From positions 1 through 11,814 of the forward strand of contig CAMZHB010000022.1 of the NCBI GenBank assembly GCA_947306605.1: a stretch of DNA of 11,814 bases. The letters are read 5' to 3'. The position numbers were made by a program, and so were the translations under genes. Numbering within the stretch: position 1 is the first letter of the stretch; each line of letters opens with the position of its first letter. The notes below the pieces were generated by a model that was not told where the DNA came from, ran no database searches, and worked only from the letters and a program-made list of their open reading frames with translations. Source of the stretch: an uncultured Prevotellaceae bacterium (GTDB taxonomy: Bacteria > Bacteroidota > Bacteroidia > Bacteroidales > Bacteroidaceae). This document shows, piece by piece, positions 1 through 6,357 of this stretch.

Positions 1-1
1 G

Positions 2-136
2 AAAAACTTGCCGAAGGTGAAAGCCGACTACTACAAGCCGAAAGTAGTGGAAACACCGGCTGTTACAACGAAGAAGACTACAACGGCCAAGAAAAAGACC
101 ACTACGGCCAAGAAGTCGACAACCAAGAAAAAATAA
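2..136 (+). CDS. C-terminal fragment with a Lys/Thr/Ala-rich tail (5' end outside window)
   Basis: An open frame enters from the left edge and ends at TAA 134-136, giving 44 visible residues. They begin KNLPKVKADYYKPKVVETP and continue into a strongly basic low-complexity tail built from repeated K-K-T-T-T-A units that ends KKK. Such histone-H1-like tails occur in Bacteroidetes on several nucleic-acid-binding or cell-wall proteins, topoisomerase I being one example, and probably bind nucleic acid or another polyanion. The globular part is outside the window, so the protein cannot be identified. The glycosyltransferase starts 30 bases downstream with no terminator visible between, so the two may be co-transcribed. 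The reading frame is secure; the identity is not. Confidence 0.6.
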   Translation, partial: KNLPKVKADYYKPKVVETPAVTTKKTTTAKKKTTTAKKSTTKKK

Positions 137-166
137 CCGTCTCCCGAACCGGCTAGCCGCCTGAAG

Positions 167-943
167 ATGAAAGTATCAGTCATCACGACCTCCTACAACA
201 GCGTTTCGACACTCAGCGACACGATGGAGAGCGTCCTGCGGCAAACCTACGGCGACATGGAATACATCATTGTGGACGGCGCCTCGACCGACGGCACCGT
301 CCCTCTTATTGAAAGCTACGTGCCCCGCTTCGGCGGACGGATGCGCTATGTGAGCGAACCCGACGGAGGCATCTACGAAGCAATGAACAAAGGCCTGGCC
401 ATGGCCACGGGCGACGTGGTGGGCCTCCTCAACAGCGACGACTTCTACACCTCGGACGACGCGGTGGCCACGCTCGTTGCCGAACTGGAACACACCGGAG
501 CCGACGCCGTCTATGCCGACGTCCATTTCGTGAACGGCGACGACCTGACCACGTGTGTACGTTACTATTCGTCCGCCGTGTTCCGCCGCGGACTGATGCG
601 GCTGGGCTTCATGCCGGCACATCCGTCGTTCTATGCCCGTCGCAAAGTGTATGAAGACTACGGCGGCTTCGATCCGTCGTTCCGCGTGGCGGCCGACTTC
701 GAGAATCTGTTGCGCTCCATCTTTGTCCATCGCATTAGGACAGCGTATGTGCGTAAGGATGTGGTGACCATGCGCACGGGCGGCATGTCCACCGCCGGTT
801 TTGCCAGCCGCAAGACCATCATGCGCGACCATCTCCGTGCCCTACGCAAAAACGGGGTATACTCGAATTTCTTCATATTGAGTTTGCGCTACGTATACAA
901 ACTCTACGAGATGTGGTTCATGAAAAATCCCGCAGGCAACTGA
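167..943 (+). CDS. Family 2 glycosyltransferase (WcaA/WfgS-like)
   Basis: This 258-residue protein has the GT-A fold signature of glycosyltransferase family 2, cytosolic enzymes that transfer a sugar from a nucleotide-sugar donor, usually for surface polysaccharide or glycolipid synthesis. The N-terminal strand is VSVITTSYNSV (residues 3-13). Next come EYIIVDGASTDGT (32-44), with Asp37 expected to contact the nucleotide, and SEPDGGIYEAMNKGL (63-77). The segment LLNSDD (87-92) stands in for the metal-binding DxD motif. HPSFYARR (152-159) and AADFENLLR (175-183, candidate catalytic acidic residues) complete the domain. It is short, with no membrane segment. ATG 167 is chosen because the conserved first strand begins at residue 3. 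No other polysaccharide gene is visible, so donor and acceptor are unknown. It may be co-transcribed with the preceding fragment and ends at a strong terminator. Confidence 0.9.
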   Translation: MKVSVITTSYNSVSTLSDTMESVLRQTYGDMEYIIVDGASTDGTVPLIESYVPRFGGRMRYVSEPDGGIYEAMNKGLAMATGDVVGLLNSDDFYTSDDAVATLVAELEHTGADAVYADVHFVNGDDLTTCVRYYSSAVFRRGLMRLGFMPAHPSFYARRKVYEDYGGFDPSFRVAADFENLLRSIFVHRIRTAYVRKDVVTMRTGGMSTAGFASRKTIMRDHLRALRKNGVYSNFFILSLRYVYKLYEMWFMKNPAGN

Positions 944-2039
944 TTGCTTGCGGGATTTTTCTTAGGATATTCTGCGGGGATAAAACGCCCGTTTGGGCTT
1001 CTTGTAGTACCTCTCCTCCTTCAGCACGGGCTCGTTGGGACGGTTGTCGTTCATGTGTTCCAGAAAGACTTGCACGTCCTGCTGAATGCGTTGGTAGAGT
1101 GGGGCGTTGTAGTATTCCGTGTGCTTGCGCAGCATCTCTTCCGGCTCGGCCGATGCATGTTGGTAACCTGCCAGCTCGTTTTGCCGTGCTGTGGTTTGCC
1201 AGCCGCCGGATTTCGCGTTCACGTTCGCGTCGCAGCACCTTGCACACTTCGATGAGGATGGGGGTCACCACCTTTTCGAACACGTCGTGGCCGCGCATGT
1301 ATAGGTACGTTGTTTCGGGCGTCACGCCGATGTCCTGCAATTCGTCGCGCAACTTTTGGTAAGTGCCCTTGGCCTGCGGGAAGTGTTGCTGCAACCAGCC
1401 CACCTTCACGTTGACCTTGCGGGCCAACCGTTCCAGTGTCTTCTCCGGGTTTTGCAGGTTGAAATCGGTCACACCCACTGTCATGCACAGGTCGGCCATT
1501 GAGAACTGCGAGTGGTGACCATGGCGGTAACACCACACCGACCATACCAGCAGAGGGAACACCAGTTTGGAGTAGGCAATCATGAAACTCTCGAAGTCGA
1601 AAAGCTCGCGGTCGTTGAGGGTGGACATCACGCAGACGTTGTGGAGCGCCGGCGCGTAGCACTGGAAGTTCTCGATGGCGTAGGCATAGGTGTGGAATAC
1701 GTAAGGGTTGTTACACACCATGTTGGAGATGTCGGTGGCGCCTTGCATCAGGTAATCGTAGTCGGCGTCGACGCAGGCTATCATGTATTGGCCCAGTCCC
1801 TGGCCCAGCGTGTTCATCAGCGCGCTCTTTTTGCCTTTTTGGAGCGACGTGCGTGAAGGGAGCATCACTTCGAAGTAATAACGGTCGGTTGCGAGATTGC
1901 TCAGCAGCGTGCGCCAGAACAGGATGTCGTCGTAGCCTTCAACGTAGGCCACGATTTTGCGCCGCGCTTGTTTGGAGTTGAGCCGTTGGGCTGCTTCCAG
2001 ATAGTTTGTGGTAAGGTTGTCAACCAGCCGTTTTGCCAT
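918..2039 (-). CDS. DUF4435 (TOPRIM-type, AriB-like) protein, C-terminus frameshifted
   Basis: The protein reads as 373 residues. Residues 1 to about 284 look like the DUF4435 family. KIVAYVEGYDDILFW (28-42) carries the TOPRIM-like acidic residue Glu34 with Asp37/38. IACVDADYDYL (87-97) carries the second acidic cluster, Asp91/93/95. HTYAYAIENFQCYAP follows, and VLRREREREIRRLA comes near residue 270. TOPRIM proteins are metal-dependent nucleases or related enzymes; the DUF4435 member AriB is the toxic effector of the PARIS anti-phage system, paired with an ATPase. Here the ATPase ends 3 bases upstream, so the two are surely co-transcribed. From about residue 285 the reading becomes unnatural and runs through the terminator into the neighbouring gene, while an adjacent frame continues a plausible family C-terminus ending at 962. 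The gene is therefore probably frameshifted near 1184, or the sequence has an error there. Function in this host is inferred only. Confidence 0.8.
   Translation of the reverse strand: MAKRLVDNLTTNYLEAAQRLNSKQARRKIVAYVEGYDDILFWRTLLSNLATDRYYFEVMLPSRTSLQKGKKSALMNTLGQGLGQYMIACVDADYDYLMQGATDISNMVCNNPYVFHTYAYAIENFQCYAPALHNVCVMSTLNDRELFDFESFMIAYSKLVFPLLVWSVWCYRHGHHSQFSMADLCMTVGVTDFNLQNPEKTLERLARKVNVKVGWLQQHFPQAKGTYQKLRDELQDIGVTPETTYLYMRGHDVFEKVVTPILIEVCKVLRREREREIRRLANHSTAKRAGRLPTCIGRAGRDAAQAHGILQRPTLPTHSAGRASLSGTHERQPSQRARAEGGEVLQEAQTGVLSPQNILRKIPQAISCLRDFS
923..960. terminator. Bidirectional intrinsic terminator between convergent genes
   Basis: Arms at 923-939 and 944-960 form a 17-bp stem with a single G-T wobble (base 935 with 948) and a 4-base loop CTGA. 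The stem starts with five A and ends with five T, so both strands present a GC-rich stem followed by a T-run. The glycosyltransferase stop codon TGA (941-943) lies in the loop, and its last codons form the left arm. The frame-restored DUF4435 gene would stop at 962-964, just outside the hairpin, as expected for a shared terminator. Confidence 0.88.
962..1183 (-). pseudogene. Displaced C-terminal segment of the DUF4435 gene (+1 frame)
   Basis: In the frame one base on from the main DUF4435 reading, this stretch encodes about 73 residues. They begin near QNELAGYQHASAEPEEMLRK, continue through NAPLYQRIQQDVQVFLEHM, and end in a basic tail with TAA at 964-962. It is hydrophilic, helix-prone and consistent with a protein C-terminus, unlike the main-frame reading of the same bases, which is rich in Arg, Gly and Ala. 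Removing one G of the pair read on the minus strand at 1185-1184 joins the frames as ...ANHST-QNELAGYQH..., giving about 358 residues. The stop then falls just outside the shared terminator, which supports this as the ancestral end of the gene. Confidence 0.7.
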
Positions 2040-2042
2040 GGG

Positions 2043-2864
2043 CTATAGCGTGATGTCGGACACTTCGGTCACTGCGTCGGCCCAGCCGTCCATGACCACG
2101 GCGGGCGAGTGTGTGGTCAGAATGATTTGCACGTTGGGGTTAATCTCTCGCACGATGTTGATGAGGCGTTCCTGCCACTCCACGTGGAGGCTCACCTCGG
2201 GTTCGTCCATGAAGAGTACATAGGGCTGTCTGTCTTGCAGCAATACGGTCAGCAGAATAATGAGCAGTTGTTTTTCACCGCTCGACAGGGTGTAGGGCGA
2301 CAGTTGTTCGCCCCATTGTTCGAACCGGAGTTCGTTACTTGTGCGGTCAATGGTCTTTTGGGTGTCGGCGAAGAGTTCGTCCACATAGTTCTGGAAGCGT
2401 GTCTTGTTCTGTGTCACCTGCATGGCCTTTTCCTGCGCCTGGGGGTCGCCGCTGGTAAGCAGGGCGATCATGCGGTTGCCCACGTTCACCTGATAGTCCA
2501 GGTAGCGCCGTTGCAATTCGTAGAGCCGCCAGTCGAGTTCCGACCGCACGCCGTCTTCGCCTATTTTCGAGAGAATGGAGCCGGGGATGAGCTGACTGTC
2601 GAAGCTGCGGATGACGTCGAAGTGGATGGATGTGGCGTCGGTGGGCGAGAACTCCACCTGCACTCCCGGCACAGCCCCGTTGCGCAGCTCGTCGGTGCGG
2701 TGACGCACATGGCTGATGATGCGGTTGAGGATGGTCGACTTGCCCACGCCGTTCACGCCGCTGAGGATGTTCACGTCGGGGCGCAATTCCCACACGATGT
2801 GCTTGTGTCCCGACCACAGGCTCTGTATCTCAATCTTGCTAATGTAATTGGCAACTTTCTCCAT
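2043..2864 (-). CDS. ABC/SMC-type AAA ATPase (AAA_21/AriA-like) paired with DUF4435
   Basis: This 273-residue protein is a soluble ATPase with the ABC/Rad50/OLD nucleotide-binding core. Walker A is GVNGVGKST (36-44). The ABC signature is LSSGEKQLL (193-201). Walker B is YVLFMDEPEVSLH (215-227), with catalytic Glu221, and the switch histidine lies in LTTHSPAVV (249-257). The region between Walker A and the signature (about 45-190) is a short helical insert, far smaller than SMC coiled coils. Such ATPases act as dimers that sense or clamp nucleic acid or a partner and often control a toxic effector. The DUF4435 gene follows after 3 bases. In PARIS defence systems an AriA ATPase holds the DUF4435 protein AriB inactive, but AriA is considerably longer, so this is a compact relative or a distinct pair. 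The start ATG at 2864-2862 follows a TAAATTTG box by 25 bases. Confidence 0.85.
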   Translation of the reverse strand: MEKVANYISKIEIQSLWSGHKHIVWELRPDVNILSGVNGVGKSTILNRIISHVRHRTDELRNGAVPGVQVEFSPTDATSIHFDVIRSFDSQLIPGSILSKIGEDGVRSELDWRLYELQRRYLDYQVNVGNRMIALLTSGDPQAQEKAMQVTQNKTRFQNYVDELFADTQKTIDRTSNELRFEQWGEQLSPYTLSSGEKQLLIILLTVLLQDRQPYVLFMDEPEVSLHVEWQERLINIVREINPNVQIILTTHSPAVVMDGWADAVTEVSDITL

Positions 2865-2889
2865 GATGATGAATGCGTTTTCTTTTCGG

Positions 2890-2897
2890 CAAATTTA
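2890..2897 (-). promoter_or_regulatory. Bacteroidetes -7 box for the ATPase-DUF4435 unit
   Basis: On the minus strand this reads TAAATTTG, an exact match to the Bacteroidetes -7 consensus TAnnTTTG, 25 bases before the ATPase start. No TTTG is seen at the usual -33 spacing, so the call rests on the single box and its position. Confidence 0.45.
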
Positions 2898-2992
2898 CAC
2901 AATAATTCAGAGAGGCCGTCTTTTCTGTACGAATAAATTCGTTTCTGCCGTGAATTTTCCTGGAAACTGTCGCGAAATCCAAATCGTTTCCG

Positions 2993-3000
2993 TAAATTTG
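2993..3000 (+). promoter_or_regulatory. Bacteroidetes -7 box for the lipoprotein gene
   Basis: TAAATTTG matches TAnnTTTG exactly and lies 52 bases before the ATG at 3053, giving a leader of roughly 48 bases. No matching -33 TTTG is visible. It forms a divergent pair with the box at 2890-2897. Confidence 0.45.
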
Positions 3001-3052
3001 TCCCACATCTACGTGACAAACCTAGTTATTAACGCAATAAAGAGCAGTGATT

Positions 3053-3508
3053 ATGACAACGAGAAAGAGTCTGTGGCGCCTGCCGGTCCTCATGCTGGCC
3101 CTGGCCCTGAGTTTTGCATTTGCCTCGTGCAACAGTGACGATGACGACACGGTCGACGTGGCCGCACTCATCGGTACGTGGACCGGCGCGACAGTGAACT
3201 ATCAATATACCCTGACATTCACTTCGGACGGCGCATACAACCAGGAAGGCTTTTTTATCGTAAAGTCCACAGTAAAGAAAGATTTCCGTGAGAAAGGTCT
3301 CTTTAAGGTCGAAGGGAACACGATGACCATGACAGCCACCTCGTTTGAAGTGTATGATACGGAAACCGACAGTTGGATTGACGAAGAATTGCCGGAAGAC
3401 GAAGTCGTGCTGACCTATCGTTTCTCCGTGAAAGGGAAAAAGTTGAGTTTCTTCGCATTGGAAGATTCCAAAATGAAAGAGCCGGTCATGGTCTTCGTCA
3501 AGCAATAG
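3053..3508 (+). CDS. Surface lipoprotein with lipocalin-like domain
   Basis: Starting from ATG 3053, this is a 151-residue lipoprotein precursor. A GTG two codons upstream (3047) is also possible but less likely. The signal peptide has basic residues (TTRK), a hydrophobic core (LPVLMLALALSFAF) and a lipobox FASC with the lipidated Cys at residue 26. The mature protein begins C-N-SDDDD, matching the acidic export signal known to send Bacteroides lipoproteins to the outer-membrane surface. The rest starts with LIGTWTG and alternates short strands (YTLTFTSDGAY, GLFKVEGNTMTM, LTYRFSVKGKKLSFF), as in small lipocalin-like proteins of Bacteroidetes. Ligand and role are unknown. It is transcribed alone, divergent from the ATPase gene, and followed by a probable terminator. 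Confidence 0.8.
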   Translation: MTTRKSLWRLPVLMLALALSFAFASCNSDDDDTVDVAALIGTWTGATVNYQYTLTFTSDGAYNQEGFFIVKSTVKKDFREKGLFKVEGNTMTMTATSFEVYDTETDSWIDEELPEDEVVLTYRFSVKGKKLSFFALEDSKMKEPVMVFVKQ

Positions 3509-3510
3509 GC

Positions 3511-3550
3511 TGACGTGCCGCCGGCGGTACTCCCCAAACGTCATTTTTTT
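3511..3550 (+). terminator. Probable intrinsic terminator of the lipoprotein gene
   Basis: TGACGT (3511-3516) pairs with ACGTCA (3538-3543), enclosing a GC-rich palindrome CCGCCGGCGG (3519-3528), and seven T follow at once (3544-3550). The outer stem is only 6 bp and the loop region is long, so this is moderate evidence. The position two bases after the stop codon fits. Confidence 0.55.
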
Positions 3551-3570
3551 GACCATTCTGGACAGAAGCC

Positions 3571-3642
3571 GGACTTCGGGGTTCAAAAGTGGGACTTCGG
3601 GCCGCAGAAACGGCGTTTCAAAACTTTGAAACGCCGTTTCTG
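3571..3642. repeat. Intergenic repeat modules with a perfect 18-bp inverted repeat
   Basis: GGACTTCGGG occurs twice (3571-3580 and 3592-3601). A perfect inverted repeat follows, CAGAAACGGCGTTTCAAA at 3605-3622 and its complement at 3625-3642, with two bases between. AAGTGGGACTTC (3587-3598) and CAGAAACGGCGT (3605-3616) recur in the other large intergenic gap at 6740-6751 and 6716-6727. There is no T-run after the hairpin, so it is not a normal terminator. This looks like a small dispersed non-coding repeat. Confidence 0.6.
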
Positions 3643-3768
3643 ATTTGCCGTATTCGGTACCTGGTCGAAATCAATGAGTTACAAAACGCTTGGGTTAGGG
3701 GTAAAAAATCTTGACAACCCCCGTTTTACGAAAATGAGCAACAGTTAAGTGTTATTGATACGCTTTTC

Positions 3769-3799
3769 TTTGCTTTGCAACGAAATCTGCGTAACTTTG
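3769..3799 (+). promoter_or_regulatory. Bacteroidetes promoter almost abutting the start codon
   Basis: TTTG at 3769-3772 and TAACTTTG at 3792-3799 are separated by exactly 19 bases, matching the Bacteroidetes primary sigma consensus (-33 TTTG, -7 TAnnTTTG) in both boxes. The ATG of the downstream gene is at 3805, only five bases after the -7 box. The predicted transcript therefore has almost no leader. Confidence 0.75.
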
Positions 3800-3804
3800 C
3801 CGGC

Positions 3805-4365
3805 ATGAAACGCAGGGTATATGTCCTTTTGTTACTGCTGGCCGTGATGCAGACGGCTCGCGGCGAGGTGCGCGACACGTTGCGTGCCGACACGTCGCGG
3901 TGGTTGCGCCCGTCGGCCTACTTTGCCGTGCGTCCCGACGTGTGGACGGGCGGCGCCGACTTTTTCCCCGTGCACGAAGGGCTGAACGCGCAGATTTCGC
4001 TCAGCGCCATGACGGGCATCGGCCATCACAGCCCCAAAGGCGTGGGCTTCGGCCGCGACATCAGTCTGGTCTATGCATCGCCGCTGGGCAAGCAGCTGAC
4101 ATATACGCTCGGCGCCACCACCGCGGGCATCCAGTGGGGCGGCTGCCATTATAACCAGGCCGGCATCGGCGGAACGCTCAACTATGAGGTCAACGACCGC
4201 GTGTCGCTGTCGTTAGCCGGCTACAAGGACCTGGTGCGCCCCGAAGGCCCTTTGCCTTATCGCTATGGTGTCCAGCGAGACTATAGCGTGGGAGCCTCGG
4301 CCTTCTTTAAATTGCTTCAGAACGTTTTCATCCAAGTGTCGGCCGGCGTGTCATCCTGGCGCTGA
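3805..4365 (+). CDS. Exported protein, probably outer-membrane beta-barrel-like, unknown function
   Basis: This protein of 186 residues starts at ATG 3805; an upstream TTG (3775) in the same frame would overlap the promoter and is rejected. It begins with a clear signal peptide, MKRRVYVLLLLLAVMQTARG. The mature part is rich in alternating polar and hydrophobic strands with Gly and aromatic residues. Examples are SAYFAVRPDVWTGG, AQISLSAMTGIG, GRDISLVYASPL, QLTYTLGATTAGIQWG, AGIGGTLNYEVN, RVSLSLAGYKDL and VFIQVSAGVSSW. That is the pattern of amphipathic beta-hairpins in small outer-membrane barrels. I recognise no family. The stop lies 14 bases before the helicase gene, so the two probably share a transcript, although a functional link is not obvious. 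Envelope localisation is well supported; the barrel is an inference. Confidence 0.7.
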   Translation: MKRRVYVLLLLLAVMQTARGEVRDTLRADTSRWLRPSAYFAVRPDVWTGGADFFPVHEGLNAQISLSAMTGIGHHSPKGVGFGRDISLVYASPLGKQLTYTLGATTAGIQWGGCHYNQAGIGGTLNYEVNDRVSLSLAGYKDLVRPEGPLPYRYGVQRDYSVGASAFFKLLQNVFIQVSAGVSSWR

Positions 4366-4379
4366 CGCAACCAATCCCC

Positions 4380-6269
4380 ATGAGTAAGCTCACCCTGCTG
4401 CGACAGAAGGAACTGCTGCGCATGGAATACGACTATGAGCGCGATGAGTTCCGCCGCGAGACGCAGACCATGGGCATCGGCCGCAAGGTAAAGCGCGGCA
4501 TGTGCTGGTTTCCGGTCAACACCGGCCGCAGCTACTACAATTCGCTCAACCGTCTGGTCGTGGAAGTCTACCGTAACGCCGACCACGAAATTACCCATAA
4601 CTTTGAACCCGGACGACCCGTGTGCTTCTTCCGCGAGGACGCCTCCGGCCAAATCACTTACCTGCCCGCGCTCTGCACCGTCAGTTACGTGGACGACGGC
4701 CGCATGGTGGTGGCGTTGCCCGACGTGTCTGCCTTGCCGGCCATCGAACATGCCGAACGGCTGGGCGTGCAACTCTATTTCGACGAACAGACCTACCGGC
4801 TGATGTTCGAAGCCCTCGATGCCGTCATCCAGGCTAAAGACAACCGTCTGGCCTTGCTGCGCGACACTTTCCACGGCACGCTGCCCCTGCACAAGCTTCA
4901 GCCCATGCCCGTGGCCCTGCCGTGGCTCAACACGACGCAGGAAAGCGCTGTCAACGAAATCCTCCGCGCCAAGGAAGTGGCCGTGGTCCACGGGCCGCCG
5001 GGCACAGGCAAGACAACGACGCTCGTCGAAGCCATCTACGAGGTGCTGCGCCGCGAGAGCCAGGTGCTGGTGTGCGCACAGAGCAACATGGCCGTCGACT
5101 GGATTAGCGAGCAACTGGTGGACCGCGGTATCCCCGTGCTGAGGATAGGCAATCCCACCCGTGTGAACGACAAAATGCTCTCGTTCACCTATGAACGCCA
5201 GTTCGAGAACCATCCCGACTATCCCGACCTTTGGGCTGTGCGCCGCACGATACGCCAACTTTACGACAACAAGAATGCCCGCCGCGGCAAGAACTTCCAT
5301 CAAAAAATCAGCCGTCTGCGTGAGCGGGCCAACGAGCTAGAAATGCGCATCCGCGAGGCTCTGTTCGCCAGTGTGCGCGTCGTTGCCTGTACCTTGGCCG
5401 GTGCCGGCAACCCTTTGCTCTACGGGGAGCACTACCATACGCTTTTCATCGACGAGGCGGCGCAGGCTTTGGAGGCCGCCTGCTGGATTGCTATCCGCAA
5501 GGCCGACCGTGTCATCCTGGCCGGCGACCACCAGCAGTTGCCGCCCACCATCAAGTGTGTGGAAGCGGAGCGTCAGGGCTTGGCGACGACTCTCATGGAG
5601 ACCATCGTGGAGCAAAAGCCCCAGGCGGTCACGTTGCTCGAAACGCAATACCGCATGAACGAAACGCTGATGCACTTTTCGTCGCAATGGTTCTACGGTG
5701 GCCGTGTCCATGCCGCTCCCGGCGTGCGCCAGAGGGCGAGTATCCTCGACCTGCAACGTCCGTTGCAATGGATAGACACTTCCGGCATGGACGCTCACGA
5801 ACGTTTCGTGGGTGACACTTACGGCCGCATCAACGAGACGGAAGCCCGGCTCACGCTCCAGACACTTCTCGGGCTGGTGGAGCGCACCGGCATGCAGCAC
5901 ATTGTGGAGGAGGGTATCGATGTGGGAGTTATCTCGCCCTACAAGGCCCAGGTGCAGCGCTTGCGCCAACTTATCCGGCAAGAAAAGGCGCTGCGCCCCA
6001 TGCGCCAGCTCATCACGGTGAACACGGTCGACGGTTTCCAGGGGCAGGAGCGCGATGTCATTATCATCAGTCTGGTCCGTTCCAACGACGAGGGACAGAT
6101 AGGGTTCCTCAGCGACCTCCGCCGCATGAATGTGGCCATGACGCGCGCCCGTTTCCAGCTGATTATCCTCGGCAACGCCGCCACGCTCACGCGTCATGCC
6201 TTCTACCGGCAGCTTTACGGGTATGTGGAGGGGCTTCAAAATGATTATAGTTGTGAAATTCGTAACTAA
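4380..6269 (+). CDS. Superfamily 1 DNA/RNA helicase, UPF1/IGHMBP2/DNA2-like
   Basis: A 629-residue ATP-dependent helicase of the Upf1-like SF1B group, which usually translocates 5' to 3' on single-stranded nucleic acid. The N-terminal part (about 1-175) is a charged accessory domain. The motor follows: a Q-motif region NTTQESAVNEI (184-194), Walker A GPPGTGKT (205-212), motif Ia VLVCAQSNMAVD (229-240), Walker B LFIDEAAQALE (355-365), motif III AGDHQQLPPT (381-390), ETQYRMNE (421-428), ISPYKAQ (518-524), motif V VDGFQGQERDVII (550-562), and motif VI RRMNVAMTRAR (581-591) with the arginine finger. All key residues are intact, so it should be active. It is cytosolic. The substrate (DNA repair or replication, or RNA metabolism) cannot be read from sequence. 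It lies 14 bases after the exported-protein gene and probably shares its promoter. Confidence 0.92.
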   Translation: MSKLTLLRQKELLRMEYDYERDEFRRETQTMGIGRKVKRGMCWFPVNTGRSYYNSLNRLVVEVYRNADHEITHNFEPGRPVCFFREDASGQITYLPALCTVSYVDDGRMVVALPDVSALPAIEHAERLGVQLYFDEQTYRLMFEALDAVIQAKDNRLALLRDTFHGTLPLHKLQPMPVALPWLNTTQESAVNEILRAKEVAVVHGPPGTGKTTTLVEAIYEVLRRESQVLVCAQSNMAVDWISEQLVDRGIPVLRIGNPTRVNDKMLSFTYERQFENHPDYPDLWAVRRTIRQLYDNKNARRGKNFHQKISRLRERANELEMRIREALFASVRVVACTLAGAGNPLLYGEHYHTLFIDEAAQALEAACWIAIRKADRVILAGDHQQLPPTIKCVEAERQGLATTLMETIVEQKPQAVTLLETQYRMNETLMHFSSQWFYGGRVHAAPGVRQRASILDLQRPLQWIDTSGMDAHERFVGDTYGRINETEARLTLQTLLGLVERTGMQHIVEEGIDVGVISPYKAQVQRLRQLIRQEKALRPMRQLITVNTVDGFQGQERDVIIISLVRSNDEGQIGFLSDLRRMNVAMTRARFQLIILGNAATLTRHAFYRQLYGYVEGLQNDYSCEIRN

Positions 6270-6323
6270 AAATCTGAAATAGGTAAAATAACCTTAGATT
6301 TCGCTGAAATTTTAAGTTAATGC

Positions 6324-6354
6324 TTTCTGGAATTTCACAGTTGGCGTACTTTTG
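6324..6354 (+). promoter_or_regulatory. Promoter-like element upstream of the RNA candidate
   Basis: TACTTTTG (6347-6354) matches the TAnnTTTG -7 box, and TTTC (6324-6327) lies exactly 19 bases upstream, one base off the TTTG -33 consensus. Transcription would begin near 6358. No coding start follows that explains it, which is the main argument for a non-coding transcript. Confidence 0.55.
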
Positions 6355-6357
6355 CAT

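Noticed and set aside
176..832. Long minus-strand open frame opposite the glycosyltransferase
   Set aside because: His/Val/Gly-rich shadow of a GC-rich gene; no motifs, and the plus-strand frame has full GT2 signatures.
3712..3717. TTGACA resembling an E. coli -35 box
   Set aside because: Wrong promoter type for Bacteroidetes and no partner -10; a full TTTG-N19-TAnnTTTG promoter lies downstream.
3682..3731. Complementary AAAACG/CGTTTT and GGGGT/ACCCC segments before the exported-protein promoter
   Set aside because: Needs a 9-base one-sided bulge and a long AT-rich loop; not better than chance for an intergenic stretch.
4317..5303. 328-codon minus-strand frame opposite the helicase start
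   Set aside because: Antisense artefact of biased third positions; the plus strand carries all helicase motifs.
6270..6301. Possible terminator hairpin after the helicase (AAATCT/AGATTT with AGGT/ACCT)
   Set aside because: The two helices are interrupted by an uneven internal loop and no T-run follows.
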